The notes under the pieces are model-generated. The model saw nothing but the letters and a program-made list of their open reading frames with translations. It was not told where the DNA came from and did no database searches. From Gammaproteobacteria bacterium RIFCSPHIGHO2_12_FULL_41_20 (lineage in GTDB: Bacteria > Pseudomonadota > Gammaproteobacteria > DSM-16500), in NCBI GenBank assembly GCA_001801575.1, contig MGYC01000038.1:182173-234711 (forward strand): 52,539 bases of DNA. The letters are read 5' to 3'. The position numbers and the translations under genes are program-made. Of the stretch, positions 8,996 to 18,183 are shown piece by piece (positions within the stretch are counted from its first letter, which is position 1; the number at the start of each line of letters is the position of its first letter).

Positions 8996-10042
8996 ATGGC
9001 AAATTCTCTGCATGATTTTACTGCCGCCAATACCAATTGGCGGCATGCTCTTCGCGCGAACAATCATCGAACCTGGATTATTATTGGCATTTTTTTACTT
9101 ATATATCTGGGTATCGGTCTACTTATTGATATGTATCTTTACACATCAAGCTATCCACAAGCCTCTTTAGCGCAGATTTTTCGGGCAATCGTGACTTTTC
9201 AACTATTCCCTATTGCCACTAGCGTTACCTGTATTATCGCGGTAATTTCATTATTAGTGACATATAGTTTATATGATAAATTAATGTTACTAGGCACGGA
9301 TTATCATGAGATCACCCCGCAAACAGCTCAATCCCCTCAAGAACAACAGCTATACAATGTTGTAGAAGAAATGAAAATAGCTGCAGGATTAAAATACATA
9401 CCACGTGTCTTTATCATTGATGCTGATTATATGAATGCTTTTGCAAGCGGTTATAGTGAAAAATCCGCCATGGTAGCAATAACCCGTGGATTGATACAAA
9501 AACTCAATCGCGATGAATTACAAGCCGTCATGGCCCATGAATTAAGCCATATCCGTCATTTAGATATTAAACTCACGTTAACCGCATCTCTTCTAGCTAA
9601 TCTAACCATTATGGTGTTAGACGTATTTTTTTATAACATCATTTTTAGCCGTAGACGAGATGAACGCTCTGGTAATGCGCTAGCAACCATTATTATTTTG
9701 CTGCGCTATCTCTTACCTATTATTAATATTTGTTTATTACTCTACTTAAGTCGAACACGCGAATACATGGCCGATGCAGGTTGCATTGAATTAATGCGCA
9801 ACAATCAACCGCTAGCCTCTGCGCTATTAAAAATTCAACAAGATCACATCGCCCATCAAGACAACTACAAAGCGGCTTATCTGAATACTCCGCACGAAAA
9901 TGTGCGCCGCGAGGCTTATATTTTTGACCCAACACAAGCTGGCATTAAGGGGATAGGCTCATTAAATGATATGTTTTCTACCCATCCCAGCACCGAAGAT
10001 CGGCTAGCAGCTATTGGTTTTATATTAAAAAATAAAGTCTAA
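8996..10042 (+). CDS. htpX: M48 family membrane zinc metallopeptidase, HtpX-like
   Basis: A 348-residue integral membrane protease. Two N-terminal helices (about 20-42 and 58-85) are followed by a cytoplasmic domain with the zinc site HELSH at residue 181. Two more hydrophobic segments follow, then the third zinc ligand in REYMADA near residue 254. HtpX-type enzymes cleave misfolded membrane proteins. The gene is longer than E. coli HtpX and is paired with lemA. Its TAA shares a base with the ATG of hemH, so lemA, htpX and hemH are probably one transcript. An overlapping frame from 8934 is a shadow of this gene. Confidence 0.92.
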   Translation: MANSLHDFTAANTNWRHALRANNHRTWIIIGIFLLIYLGIGLLIDMYLYTSSYPQASLAQIFRAIVTFQLFPIATSVTCIIAVISLLVTYSLYDKLMLLGTDYHEITPQTAQSPQEQQLYNVVEEMKIAAGLKYIPRVFIIDADYMNAFASGYSEKSAMVAITRGLIQKLNRDELQAVMAHELSHIRHLDIKLTLTASLLANLTIMVLDVFFYNIIFSRRRDERSGNALATIIILLRYLLPIINICLLLYLSRTREYMADAGCIELMRNNQPLASALLKIQQDHIAHQDNYKAAYLNTPHENVRREAYIFDPTQAGIKGIGSLNDMFSTHPSTEDRLAAIGFILKNKV

Positions 10043-11019
10043 TGACAAAATCATCAATTGGTATTCTATTAATAAATACCGGCACCCCATCAGCTCCAAC
10101 GCCGAGTGCACTATGGCATTATTTACGCGAATTTTTATCTGATCGCCGCGTCATACATGCGCCTCAATGGTTATGGCAACCCTTGCTCTATACCGTCATA
10201 TTACCATCACGATCTTTTTATTCTGCTAATCTCTATAAAAAAATTTGGTCACAACACGGCTCCCCACTACGTTATGCCATGGAGCAAATTGCTTTGGCAT
10301 TACAAGTTAGCTATAACAACACCATAGAAGTTGCTGTAGGTATGCATTATGGTCAGCCCTCTATTGCCAACGCCTTAACCGCATTACGCGAAAAACACAT
10401 CGAGCATATTCTAATATTTCCCCTGTTCCCGCAATATTCACAAACCACCACCGCTTCTTCCTTTGATAAAGTCAACCAAGCATTACGCAACTGGACTTGC
10501 ATACCAGAAATACGTTTTATTCGCGAGTACGCAACTCATCCTGCTTATATTCAAGCAATAACACAACAAATAAAAACCGCATGGCAAAAACAAGGAAAAT
10601 CATCTTATTTATTATTTTCCTTTCATGGTCTACCACGAAATTACACTGATCAAGGCGATCCTTATTTTTACCACTGTAAAACAACGGCACAAAATCTTGC
10701 GCAAGCACTACAACTCACGCCAGACCACTGGACGTTATCGTTTCAATCCCGTACCGGATATGCAACCTGGCTCAAACCTTATACGCAAGAGATACTAACT
10801 CAATTACCACAACAAGGAGTGCGCGAGGTGGATATCGTTTGTCCTGGATTTTCTGTCGATTGTCTCGAAACATTAGAAGAAGTTGCTATGCGCTGTAAAG
10901 AGCAATTTATACGGGCAGGAGGTAATATATTTCGCTACATTCCCGCACTAAACAACTCAGCGCAGCATATTCAAGCACTCAAAGCTATTACAGACCAACA
11001 TTTACAAGGATGGATATAA
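10042..11019 (+). CDS. hemH: Ferrochelatase
   Basis: A 325-residue protein that would insert ferrous iron into protoporphyrin IX, the last step of haem synthesis. It shows the opening ILLINTGTP, the region FPLFPQYSQTTTAS, and SFHGLP with the metal-site histidine at about residue 195. The C-terminal CPGFSVDCLETLEE holds the conserved glutamate. Length matches proteobacterial HemH. The ATG overlaps the stop of the htpX-like gene by one base. A long palindrome begins about 20 bases after its stop. Confidence 0.96.
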   Translation: MTKSSIGILLINTGTPSAPTPSALWHYLREFLSDRRVIHAPQWLWQPLLYTVILPSRSFYSANLYKKIWSQHGSPLRYAMEQIALALQVSYNNTIEVAVGMHYGQPSIANALTALREKHIEHILIFPLFPQYSQTTTASSFDKVNQALRNWTCIPEIRFIREYATHPAYIQAITQQIKTAWQKQGKSSYLLFSFHGLPRNYTDQGDPYFYHCKTTAQNLAQALQLTPDHWTLSFQSRTGYATWLKPYTQEILTQLPQQGVREVDIVCPGFSVDCLETLEEVAMRCKEQFIRAGGNIFRYIPALNNSAQHIQALKAITDQHLQGWI

Positions 11020-11039
11020 TTTTTATATGGTAGGATTAT

Positions 11040-11182
11040 AGGAATTCTCGGTGAATAAAGAATGGTAAGTGAAAAGGTAGATATAAAAGCACAATGGCTC
11101 GTCGGCTTCCAGCCTCCTGCGCTTTATTTGTGCTTTTATATCTACCTTTTCACTTACCATTCTTTATTCACCGAGAATTCCT
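11040..11182. repeat. 143-bp palindromic element with 55-bp perfect arms
   Basis: Bases 11040-11094 and 11128-11182 are perfect reverse complements (55 bp) around a 33-base centre. Just outside lie GGTAGGATTA (11029-11038) and GGTAAGATTA (11183-11192), a ten-base direct repeat with one mismatch that could be an aged target duplication. No protein is encoded. It sits between hemH and the PagL-like gene. The arm sequence differs from the element at 7499-7665, so they are not copies of one family. It could also stop transcription from hemH in RNA form. Confidence 0.75.
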
Positions 11183-11236
11183 GGTAAGATTAGGGTTGCT
11201 ATTTAAAACTTAACCTCAAGGAAGACACGAATTATC

Positions 11237-11776
11237 GTGAAACATTTACGTTACTTATTGTGGGGAGCACTCATTGCTCTATCAATGCAACCTGTTTATG
11301 CCGCCATAGGAATTGACTTGTACCAGCCTTTATATTCTTTAGAGCCTAGCGGTCTAAGAGGGTACGGTTTCGGTATTTGGTACAAACCACCGAGGTTTAT
11401 ATGGAATAATCTCTCGCTCTACTTTAAAACAGATTATTACCGTTGGTGGGTAACCAATACAACTCTTTATCACTCCACCAATACAATATCTATTACCCCA
11501 GTTATCCATTATGAAATTAAAAATAATTCAACGATAACCCCCTATTTAGAAATCAGTATCGGCCCAGCTTATTTTACTAAAAACCGCCTTGAATATCGCC
11601 AACTAGGTGGGCACGTCTTATTCCAAGACCGTATTGGTATTGGCGCTATTTTAGGACAAGCACAGCGATTTTCCATAGAAATCGACGTTTTACATTTTTC
11701 AAATGGTGCCCTTTGTGATAGTAACTCCGGAATTACCATACCTGTTCTATTAAGCGTAGGATATCGCTTTACTTAA
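11237..11776 (+). CDS. Outer-membrane beta-barrel, probable PagL-like lipid A 3-O-deacylase
   Basis: A 179-residue protein with a clear signal peptide (cleavage near the YAA after residue 22). Alternating beta-strand-like segments and a C-terminal aromatic, GYRFT, are typical of outer-membrane barrels. Near the C-terminus LHFSNG matches the His-x-Ser-Asn active site of PagL, which removes the 3-O acyl chain of lipid A. The acidic residue that completes the PagL triad about a dozen residues after the serine is not obvious here, where ITIP stands, so activity is uncertain. The start is GTG at 11237 with AAGGAAG about 12 bases upstream; it puts the signal peptide in frame. Confidence 0.65.
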   Translation: MKHLRYLLWGALIALSMQPVYAAIGIDLYQPLYSLEPSGLRGYGFGIWYKPPRFIWNNLSLYFKTDYYRWWVTNTTLYHSTNTISITPVIHYEIKNNSTITPYLEISIGPAYFTKNRLEYRQLGGHVLFQDRIGIGAILGQAQRFSIEIDVLHFSNGALCDSNSGITIPVLLSVGYRFT

Positions 11777-11798
11777 TAACTCTGTAAAATACCTCCCT

Positions 11799-13658
11799 AT
11801 GCAAAAACGTATCCCCATAAAAAATCCAGCGCAAGAAATTCAGCTCGTCACTAAGCGCGCGGTGGTAGCCTGCATCATTATAGGGATATCACTGTTTTTT
11901 CTTGTAGCACGACTGAGCTATTTACAGATATACAAACATCCTCTGTATACGACATTATCTAAAAAAAACTGGTTAGATCTAGTTCCCCTAGAACCTACTC
12001 GTGGATTAATCTATGATCGCAATGGTATTTTATTAGCAGAAAACATCCCTATATTCAGTTTAGACCTGATTCCTTATCAAGTAAAAAGCATTGAAAAAAC
12101 ATTAACTGAATTGAAAAAGGTTATTACTCTTAGTGAAACTGACATTGTACAATTTCAAAAACAACGTAAACAACTGCGACGTTTCGATGAAATTCCGATT
12201 AAATTTCGCTTATCTGAAGAAGAGGTAATTGCCTTTGCAGAAAACCAACATCGCTTTCCTGGTGTCATGGTAAAAGCACGCCTCATGCGTCACTATCCAT
12301 TAGGGATACCATTCAGCCATGTATTAGGCTATGTCGGACGCATTAATCAACAAGAAATGTCGGATATTAATCTTACTAACTATAGTGCCAGCCATTACAT
12401 CGGTAAATTAGGTATAGAAAAATATTATGAGGATGATTTGCACGGTACAGTGGGTTATGAAGAAGTGGAAAACGATGCTAGCGGTAAATCTATTCGCGTA
12501 TTAAGCCAAGTCAAAGCTACATCAGGAAAAACCATCTATTTAACCATTGATAGTCGATTGCAAACCTTTGCTGCGCAAGCATTGACAGGACATCGTGGGG
12601 CTATTGTCGTTATCCAACCAAACAATGGCCAAGTACTTGCTATGGTTAGTGAACCTAGCTACGATCCTAATCTGTTTGTATCAGGCATTACTCAAAAAGA
12701 ATTTCAGGTATTACAACAAGCAGAAGATCGCCCATTATACAACCGAGCACTACGCGGACTTTATCCTCTTGCTTCTACGATTAAACCTTTTGTTGCTATA
12801 GAAGGTTTAGATTCTCATATTATTACCGCTACAGATACCCTACATGACCCAGGTTGGTTTCAATTAAAAAATAGCTCACATATTTTTCATGATTGGCGAA
12901 AATACGGTCATGGCACAGTCAATCTAGAAAAAGCCATCATGAGCTCATGCGATACCTATTTTTTTCACTTAGCAGCTAAGTTAGGTATTCGCCGTATAGA
13001 TAGTATTTTAACTCAGTTTGGCTTTGGTCAAATTACTGGCATTGATATGGATCACGAACTGACTGGGCTGGTTGCCTCACCAGAATGGAAGCGACGCGTA
13101 AAAGGCATCCCATGGTATGAAGGCGATACAATTATCTCCGTGATTGGGCAAGGTTATATGCAAACCACACCACTGCAACTTGCCACTGCAGTTGCCACGT
13201 TAGCAACGCATGGCAAACGTTTTATCCCCACGCTACTACTCGGAGATAAACAACCAGGAAAACAGTATTATTCCCAACCACCTCTGACCATTGGTGAAAT
13301 ACACTTAAATAATCCCAAAAATTGGGATATCGTGATTCAAGCCATGGAAAAAGTAATTAGTAGTCGCGAGGGCACAGCTCATCGTTTCGGCCCACACCCT
13401 GCTTATACAATTGCTGGAAAAACAGGCACAGGACAAGTATATTCAAAAAACTATATGCGCGGCAGCCAACTAGGATTACCAGAAAAGTTGCGTGATCATT
13501 ACTTATTTATTGCATTTGCTCCAATAGATAATCCACAAATTGCTTTAGCTATTGTAACAGAAAATAGCACGCAGGCGGTCAGCATCGCTAAAACCATCAT
13601 TGATTTTTATTTTAAAGGCGCAGCCAATGGTCATCAATTATCTAAAACAGCGCTTTAA
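11799..13658 (+). CDS. mrdA: Penicillin-binding protein 2, elongasome transpeptidase
   Basis: A 619-residue class B PBP that cross-links peptidoglycan during rod elongation. It has a cytoplasmic tail and one membrane anchor (about residues 25-45), then a pedestal domain. The transpeptidase domain has its nucleophile motif STIK at residue 326, SCD near 381 (SxD is usual in PBP2) and KTG near 541. Length is normal. It leads an operon with rodA, mltB and rlpA, in which successive genes overlap. The ribosome site before the ATG is weak. Confidence 0.96.
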   Translation: MQKRIPIKNPAQEIQLVTKRAVVACIIIGISLFFLVARLSYLQIYKHPLYTTLSKKNWLDLVPLEPTRGLIYDRNGILLAENIPIFSLDLIPYQVKSIEKTLTELKKVITLSETDIVQFQKQRKQLRRFDEIPIKFRLSEEEVIAFAENQHRFPGVMVKARLMRHYPLGIPFSHVLGYVGRINQQEMSDINLTNYSASHYIGKLGIEKYYEDDLHGTVGYEEVENDASGKSIRVLSQVKATSGKTIYLTIDSRLQTFAAQALTGHRGAIVVIQPNNGQVLAMVSEPSYDPNLFVSGITQKEFQVLQQAEDRPLYNRALRGLYPLASTIKPFVAIEGLDSHIITATDTLHDPGWFQLKNSSHIFHDWRKYGHGTVNLEKAIMSSCDTYFFHLAAKLGIRRIDSILTQFGFGQITGIDMDHELTGLVASPEWKRRVKGIPWYEGDTIISVIGQGYMQTTPLQLATAVATLATHGKRFIPTLLLGDKQPGKQYYSQPPLTIGEIHLNNPKNWDIVIQAMEKVISSREGTAHRFGPHPAYTIAGKTGTGQVYSKNYMRGSQLGLPEKLRDHYLFIAFAPIDNPQIALAIVTENSTQAVSIAKTIIDFYFKGAANGHQLSKTAL

Positions 13659-14766
13659 AAAACCACAAAATGATTTGCGATATCGTAGCTTATGGCAATA
13701 TATTCATATTGATATTATTTTAGTGCTGTGCTTAGCATTATTGTTTATAACTGGACTATCCATTTTATATAGTGCTAGCAATCAAAGTCTAAATACCATT
13801 GAAAAACAAGCACTCCATGTTGGTTTCGCCTTTATTGTCATGATCACAGTAGCACAGATTCCTCCCGCGACATTGCAACGCTGGGCTCCGTTTATTTATA
13901 TCGTGAGCATCTCCCTGCTCATTGCCGTCCTAGTTATTGGCCATATCAGTAAAGGTGCACAACGTTGGCTAACCATTGGCTTTTTACGCTTCCAACCAGC
14001 AGAATTATTAAAACTGGCCATTCCTATGTTTCTAGCCTGGTACTATCATCGCATTCACTTACCTATCTCTACTAAAACAGCGCTGATTTCTTTGCCGATT
14101 ATTCTGATTCCCGTCATTATAACAGCCAAACAACCAGACCTAGGAACTGCCATCGTATTACTAATTGCTGGATCCAGTGTGTTATTTTTAGCTGGTCTTA
14201 GTTGGCGATTGATAAGTCTGCTAGGTGGGATACTTATATTATGCTTACCACTGGTTTGGTGGATTATGTATGACTACCAACGGCAACGTGTATTAACCTT
14301 TTTCAGTCCGGATCGCGACCCTCTAGGCAAAGGGTATCATATCATTCAGTCAAAAATTGCTATTGGTTCCGGCGGCCTATTTGGCAAAGGATGGCTAAAC
14401 GGCACGCAGTCTCATTTACACTTTCTGCCTGAGCATACTACCGACTTTATCTTTGCTGTTTGTGGTGAAGAATTTGGATTCATTGGCTGTATCATCCTAC
14501 TTTTCTTGTATACACTAGTTATTGCGCGTGGCTGGTATATTACTTTGTATGCGCAAGATACATTTTCGCGGCTATTAGCCGGTAGTATCACATTAAGTTT
14601 TTTTGTGGCTTTTTTTGTGAATATGGGCATGGTAACCGGCATACTGCCAGTTGTCGGCCTACCACTACCCTTTATTAGCTATGGAGGCTCTTCGGTAATG
14701 ATGTTAATGGTTGGTTTTGGTATCTTAATGTCCATTCAAACGCACAAAAAACTTATGACCACATGA
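13627..14766 (+). CDS. rodA: Rod-shape SEDS peptidoglycan glycosyltransferase
   Basis: A polytopic membrane protein of about ten helices that polymerises lipid II glycan together with PBP2. It shows the SEDS motifs ILYSAS, ITAKQPDLGTA and the C-terminal GLPLPFISYGGSS. The frame is open from a TTG at 13600, but the ATG at 13627 has AAAGG eight bases upstream and gives 379 residues, the normal RodA N-terminus, so I chose it. It overlaps mrdA by 32 bases, and its stop overlaps the mltB start as ATGA. Confidence 0.95.
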   Translation: MVINYLKQRFKKPQNDLRYRSLWQYIHIDIILVLCLALLFITGLSILYSASNQSLNTIEKQALHVGFAFIVMITVAQIPPATLQRWAPFIYIVSISLLIAVLVIGHISKGAQRWLTIGFLRFQPAELLKLAIPMFLAWYYHRIHLPISTKTALISLPIILIPVIITAKQPDLGTAIVLLIAGSSVLFLAGLSWRLISLLGGILILCLPLVWWIMYDYQRQRVLTFFSPDRDPLGKGYHIIQSKIAIGSGGLFGKGWLNGTQSHLHFLPEHTTDFIFAVCGEEFGFIGCIILLFLYTLVIARGWYITLYAQDTFSRLLAGSITLSFFVAFFVNMGMVTGILPVVGLPLPFISYGGSSVMMLMVGFGILMSIQTHKKLMTT

Positions 14767-15758
14767 AGGTATTTATGCTACGACGAATCTGGCTACTGCT
14801 AACAATAAGTCTGTTTAGCTTTGCAACAACCCTTGGATGGGCTGACACGGCTTTTACCCAACAAAAAGAGGTTCAAGCATTTATCAACTCCATGGTAAAA
14901 AAACATGGCTTTAAAAAATCAAATCTAGAGAAATTGCTTAGCACAGTCAAAATACGTCCTAAAATTATACAGCAGTTTCGCGCGCCTCTAGAGGAAAAAC
15001 CGTGGTATTTATATGAAAGGTTATTTGTGAATGAATGGCGTATTCAGCATGGCGTGCAATTCTGGATAAAAAATAAACGAACATTAGCTATGGCTGAAAA
15101 AAAGTACGGCGTGCCTGCTAGTATTATTGTTGCAACTCTAGGCATAGAGACCAAATATGGGCAACGCATTGGCGAACATCGTGTTTTAGATGCCTTATGT
15201 AATCTTGCCTTCACCAAAAATAAACGTGCGCCCTTTTTTCGCCATGAATTAGAAGAGTTTTTATTACTCACTCGGGAAAATCATCTCGACCCCCAAAAAA
15301 TGATGGGGTCGTATGCTGGTGCCATAGGCCAACCGCAGTTTATGCCAAGCAGTTATCGTTATTTTGCAGTCAATGCAACAGGCCAAGGAAGTGTCGATTT
15401 AATTAATAATACGGCCGACGCAATTAATAGTATTGCCAATTATTATAAAAAACATGGCTGGCAACCTAATCAACCTATTGCCGTTCCCGCTAGCAACATT
15501 GACAAGGCTATATTAACCAAAAAAACCCTCACCTCGTCTGACTTAATCAAATATGGTATTATTAAAAAAGAGCATTTATCGCATAAGGCCTTGCAAGTGC
15601 AGCTTATCGAATTAAAGGATTATCATAATAGCCAGTACTGGTTAGGCTTTCATAATTTTAGCGTCATTAAACGTTACAACTCTAGCGATTTATATGCCAT
15701 GGCTGTCTTTCGCTTAAGTCATCATTTGTCAACTTTAAGGGATAAAATCGACCAATGA
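14763..15758 (+). CDS. mltB: Membrane-bound lytic murein transglycosylase B
   Basis: A 331-residue periplasmic enzyme that cleaves glycan strands to 1,6-anhydro ends. It has an N-terminal signal peptide without an obvious lipobox cysteine. The catalytic glutamate lies in GIETKYGQ at residue 129, and the family motif AGAIGQPQFMPSSY follows. The start overlaps rodA by ATGA, and its own stop overlaps rlpA the same way. The operon therefore couples glycan synthesis and cleavage. Confidence 0.94.
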   Translation: MKVFMLRRIWLLLTISLFSFATTLGWADTAFTQQKEVQAFINSMVKKHGFKKSNLEKLLSTVKIRPKIIQQFRAPLEEKPWYLYERLFVNEWRIQHGVQFWIKNKRTLAMAEKKYGVPASIIVATLGIETKYGQRIGEHRVLDALCNLAFTKNKRAPFFRHELEEFLLLTRENHLDPQKMMGSYAGAIGQPQFMPSSYRYFAVNATGQGSVDLINNTADAINSIANYYKKHGWQPNQPIAVPASNIDKAILTKKTLTSSDLIKYGIIKKEHLSHKALQVQLIELKDYHNSQYWLGFHNFSVIKRYNSSDLYAMAVFRLSHHLSTLRDKIDQ

Positions 15759-16615
15759 TTAACATCCGTGTACAATTAACAAAAAACCACCTTATTTTAT
15801 TATGCCTATTAGTATTGAGTGCTTGCACACATATAACACGTAAAGATGGTCCGCCTAATTTCCCCGTGGATGAAACAAGAATACCCAATGCTGTACCCAA
15901 GGCAGAAGCCCACAGTAAATATGGTAACCCACATTCCTATGCTGTTTTTGGAAAGCGTTATTACACATTAAGATCCAGCAAAAACTATGAAGCAGTGGGT
16001 GTTGCTTCTTGGTATGGTACAAAATTTCACAAACAACGGACTTCCAGCGGTGAACCTTATGATATGCTAGCCATGACTGCTGCACATAAAACCCTGCCTC
16101 TGCCCACTTACGCGCAAGTGATAAATTTACATAATCATCGTTCTATCGTGGTAAAAATCAACGATCGCGGGCCATTTGCAGGTAATCGCTTGATTGATTT
16201 ATCTTATGTAGCTGCAAAAAAATTGGGTGTTACAGGGCATGGGACAGCATTGGTAAAAGTCAAAGCTATTGACCCTATTGCTTACTGGAACCAGGCTACC
16301 GCTGTCCCTGCGAATGTTATTGCTGAAAATACGCCGCGTAAAAAATCTGTCATTTTGCATGCTTTAAAAAATAGCTCTAAAGCTGTCTATGTGCAGGTAG
16401 GCGCGTTTCGCAATCGCATGCATGCCGAGCGCTTGAAAAACCGGTTAATACATTACATTACCGCACCAGTAAAAATCGCTTTTTCTCCGCATGTGGCAAA
16501 GAATTTATATCGCGTACAAATCGGCCCTATTATGGATCCAGCTACGGTAAAGCGCATTCATTATCGATTAAAACAAATAGGATTAATCGGCAGTACACTA
16601 GCCATGTCACGTTAG
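15755..16615 (+). CDS. rlpA: RlpA-family septal ring lytic transglycosylase, lipoprotein
   Basis: A 286-residue lipoprotein with lipobox LSAC near residue 24. It has a double-psi beta-barrel domain (ASWYGTKFHKQRTSSG, then VVKINDRGPF, about residues 80-170). A C-terminal SPOR domain begins at YVQVGAFRN (about 210-286) and binds denuded glycan at septa. Members cleave naked glycan strands in some species. In many gammaproteobacteria dacA follows rlpA; here it does not, and the next gene is rseP after 66 bases. Confidence 0.94.
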   Translation: MINIRVQLTKNHLILLCLLVLSACTHITRKDGPPNFPVDETRIPNAVPKAEAHSKYGNPHSYAVFGKRYYTLRSSKNYEAVGVASWYGTKFHKQRTSSGEPYDMLAMTAAHKTLPLPTYAQVINLHNHRSIVVKINDRGPFAGNRLIDLSYVAAKKLGVTGHGTALVKVKAIDPIAYWNQATAVPANVIAENTPRKKSVILHALKNSSKAVYVQVGAFRNRMHAERLKNRLIHYITAPVKIAFSPHVAKNLYRVQIGPIMDPATVKRIHYRLKQIGLIGSTLAMSR

Positions 16616-16681
16616 CACGCGCCATAGGGAATTCACGATAAAGTAACAGGGATTCCTGAAGTAACAAGGACTCTACCCTTT

Positions 16682-18046
16682 ATGCTAGAAGTAATTATTT
16701 CTATTTTGGGAATATTGCTAACGATTTTTTTTGTCATCGGTATCCATGAATCTGCGCATTTTTTAGTTGCACGCTGGTTAAATATTAAAGTCTTATGTTT
16801 TTCTATTGGCTTTGGCAAAGCATTATATCGATGGCATGATAAAAAAGGCACAGAATATATCTTGGCCCTTATTCCACTAGGTGGATATGTGAAAATGGTG
16901 GATGAAGCAGAAGGTAAGGTGGCGGAAGATGATTTGCCTTATGCATTTAATCGTCAACCCTTCTATAAAAAATTCTTGGTGGTCATAGCTGGCCCAGCCT
17001 CTAATCTTCTCTCGGCATTTCTTTTATATTGGTTATTATTCACAATTGGTTTTACTACTGTGACTCCTGTTATTGGTAAAATCACGCCACACTCCATTGC
17101 GGCTAATGCGGGCTTAAAACCCCATCAGGAAATTACTCGAATTGATAATCACCTCATTGAAAGCTGGATGGGGATTATTATGCGTATTTTTGTACACGTG
17201 GGTGATAAGGATACATTAAACATTTCCGCTACTCCGCCTAACAAACCAGCAAACCAAGCCCAAGCATATCAGTTACCCTTAGTTAATTGGCACATGGATG
17301 AATTAAGACCCGACCCACTCACCAGCTTAGGTATAGAACCTTATCGTCCAGACATACCGCTAATTATATCCCATATTGCCACAGATTCTCCGGGAGCGCG
17401 TTCGCCACTAAAAGTGGGTGATAAAATTATTGCCATTAATAAAATACCCATAAAGGACTGGGAACAATTAATTGCGCTAATTCTCTCTCATCCTGAACAA
17501 ACTCTGCACTTTACTGTGGCACGGTCAGGCAAACAACTCGTGCTGGCTATACCCGTGGGATACAAGTATTCGTTACTTCTCCAGAAACAAGGATACTTAG
17601 GCATCGCCCCCGAATTTAAATGGCCACCACAATTTTTACGAAAAATTCAATATGGACCAGTAGCGGCTATCCCACGTGCCTGGGATGAATCGTTAAACTT
17701 TCTTTATCTAAACTGGATAAGTTTTAAAAAAATTATTGAAGGAAAAATATCGTTTAAAAGTTTAGGTGGACCTATCACGATTTTCCAAAGCGCAGGGAGT
17801 GCATTAAATAGTGGTTGGATTACCTTTCTAAGCTTTTTAGCATTTTTAAGCATTGCTATAGGATTCATTAATCTGCTGCCTATTCCTGGCTTAGATGGTG
17901 GTCATGTGTTATTGCAAGTTATCGAATTAATCCGGCGCCGTCCTATTTCTATATCCATGCAATTACTGTTTTTCCGTTTGGGATTTATTTTGCTATTCCT
18001 CGTCATTATTCAAGCACTGATAAATGATATTTTAAGATTAGGATAA
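16682..18046 (+). CDS. rseP: Site-2 intramembrane zinc protease RseP
   Basis: A 454-residue membrane protease that cleaves anti-sigma factors and leftover signal peptides. The zinc site HESAH begins at residue 22 in the first helix, and LDGGH at about 404 gives the third ligand. Two PDZ domains lie between (about 115-205 and 215-300). Length is normal. It usually sits beside dxr and bamA; neither is here, so the classic envelope-biogenesis neighbourhood is rearranged. A fragment of another gene's 3' end lies immediately downstream. Confidence 0.95.
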   Translation: MLEVIISILGILLTIFFVIGIHESAHFLVARWLNIKVLCFSIGFGKALYRWHDKKGTEYILALIPLGGYVKMVDEAEGKVAEDDLPYAFNRQPFYKKFLVVIAGPASNLLSAFLLYWLLFTIGFTTVTPVIGKITPHSIAANAGLKPHQEITRIDNHLIESWMGIIMRIFVHVGDKDTLNISATPPNKPANQAQAYQLPLVNWHMDELRPDPLTSLGIEPYRPDIPLIISHIATDSPGARSPLKVGDKIIAINKIPIKDWEQLIALILSHPEQTLHFTVARSGKQLVLAIPVGYKYSLLLQKQGYLGIAPEFKWPPQFLRKIQYGPVAAIPRAWDESLNFLYLNWISFKKIIEGKISFKSLGGPITIFQSAGSALNSGWITFLSFLAFLSIAIGFINLLPIPGLDGGHVLLQVIELIRRRPISISMQLLFFRLGFILLFLVIIQALINDILRLG

Positions 18047-18065
18047 AGAAGCGGAGCATAATAAA

Positions 18066-18113
18066 ATTCTTTACTACCCCATAAAATGGGTTGCATGAAA
18101 CATATAAAAAATG
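18066..18113 (-). repeat. Left copy of a 48-bp direct repeat: relic of the ArnT-like gene's 3' end
   Basis: This stretch matches 19681-19729 with four substitutions over the first 42 bases, then a one-base gap and one more difference. The right copy encodes the last residues and stop of the ArnT-like transferase. Read on the minus strand, this copy still encodes a near-identical tail (FMFHATHFMG then stop) with no gene body attached. The two copies flank the U-box gene. Confidence 0.8.
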
Positions 18114-18139
18114 CCTAATTTACTCTACAAAAAACCATC

Positions 18140-18145
18140 TATAAT
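18140..18145 (+). promoter_or_regulatory. Probable -10 box of the U-box gene
   Basis: A perfect TATAAT lies 39 bases before the U-box start, with GAGGAG as ribosome site at 18169-18174. The -35 region 17 bases upstream is poor. It lies inside the inserted segment, right of the left repeat, so the gene would bring its own promoter. Confidence 0.45.
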
Positions 18146-18183
18146 AAAGTATAAATCCACACTTTTTCGAGGAGATCAGACTT

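Noticed and set aside
8934-9170. 78-codon frame bridging lemA and the htpX-like gene
   Set aside because: Shifted-frame reading of two well-supported genes; its hydrophobic look comes from the HtpX membrane helix.
16616-16681. GGAATTC-containing stretch before rseP resembling an end of the 11040-11182 palindrome
   Set aside because: Similarity is limited to about a dozen scattered bases and no second arm is present.
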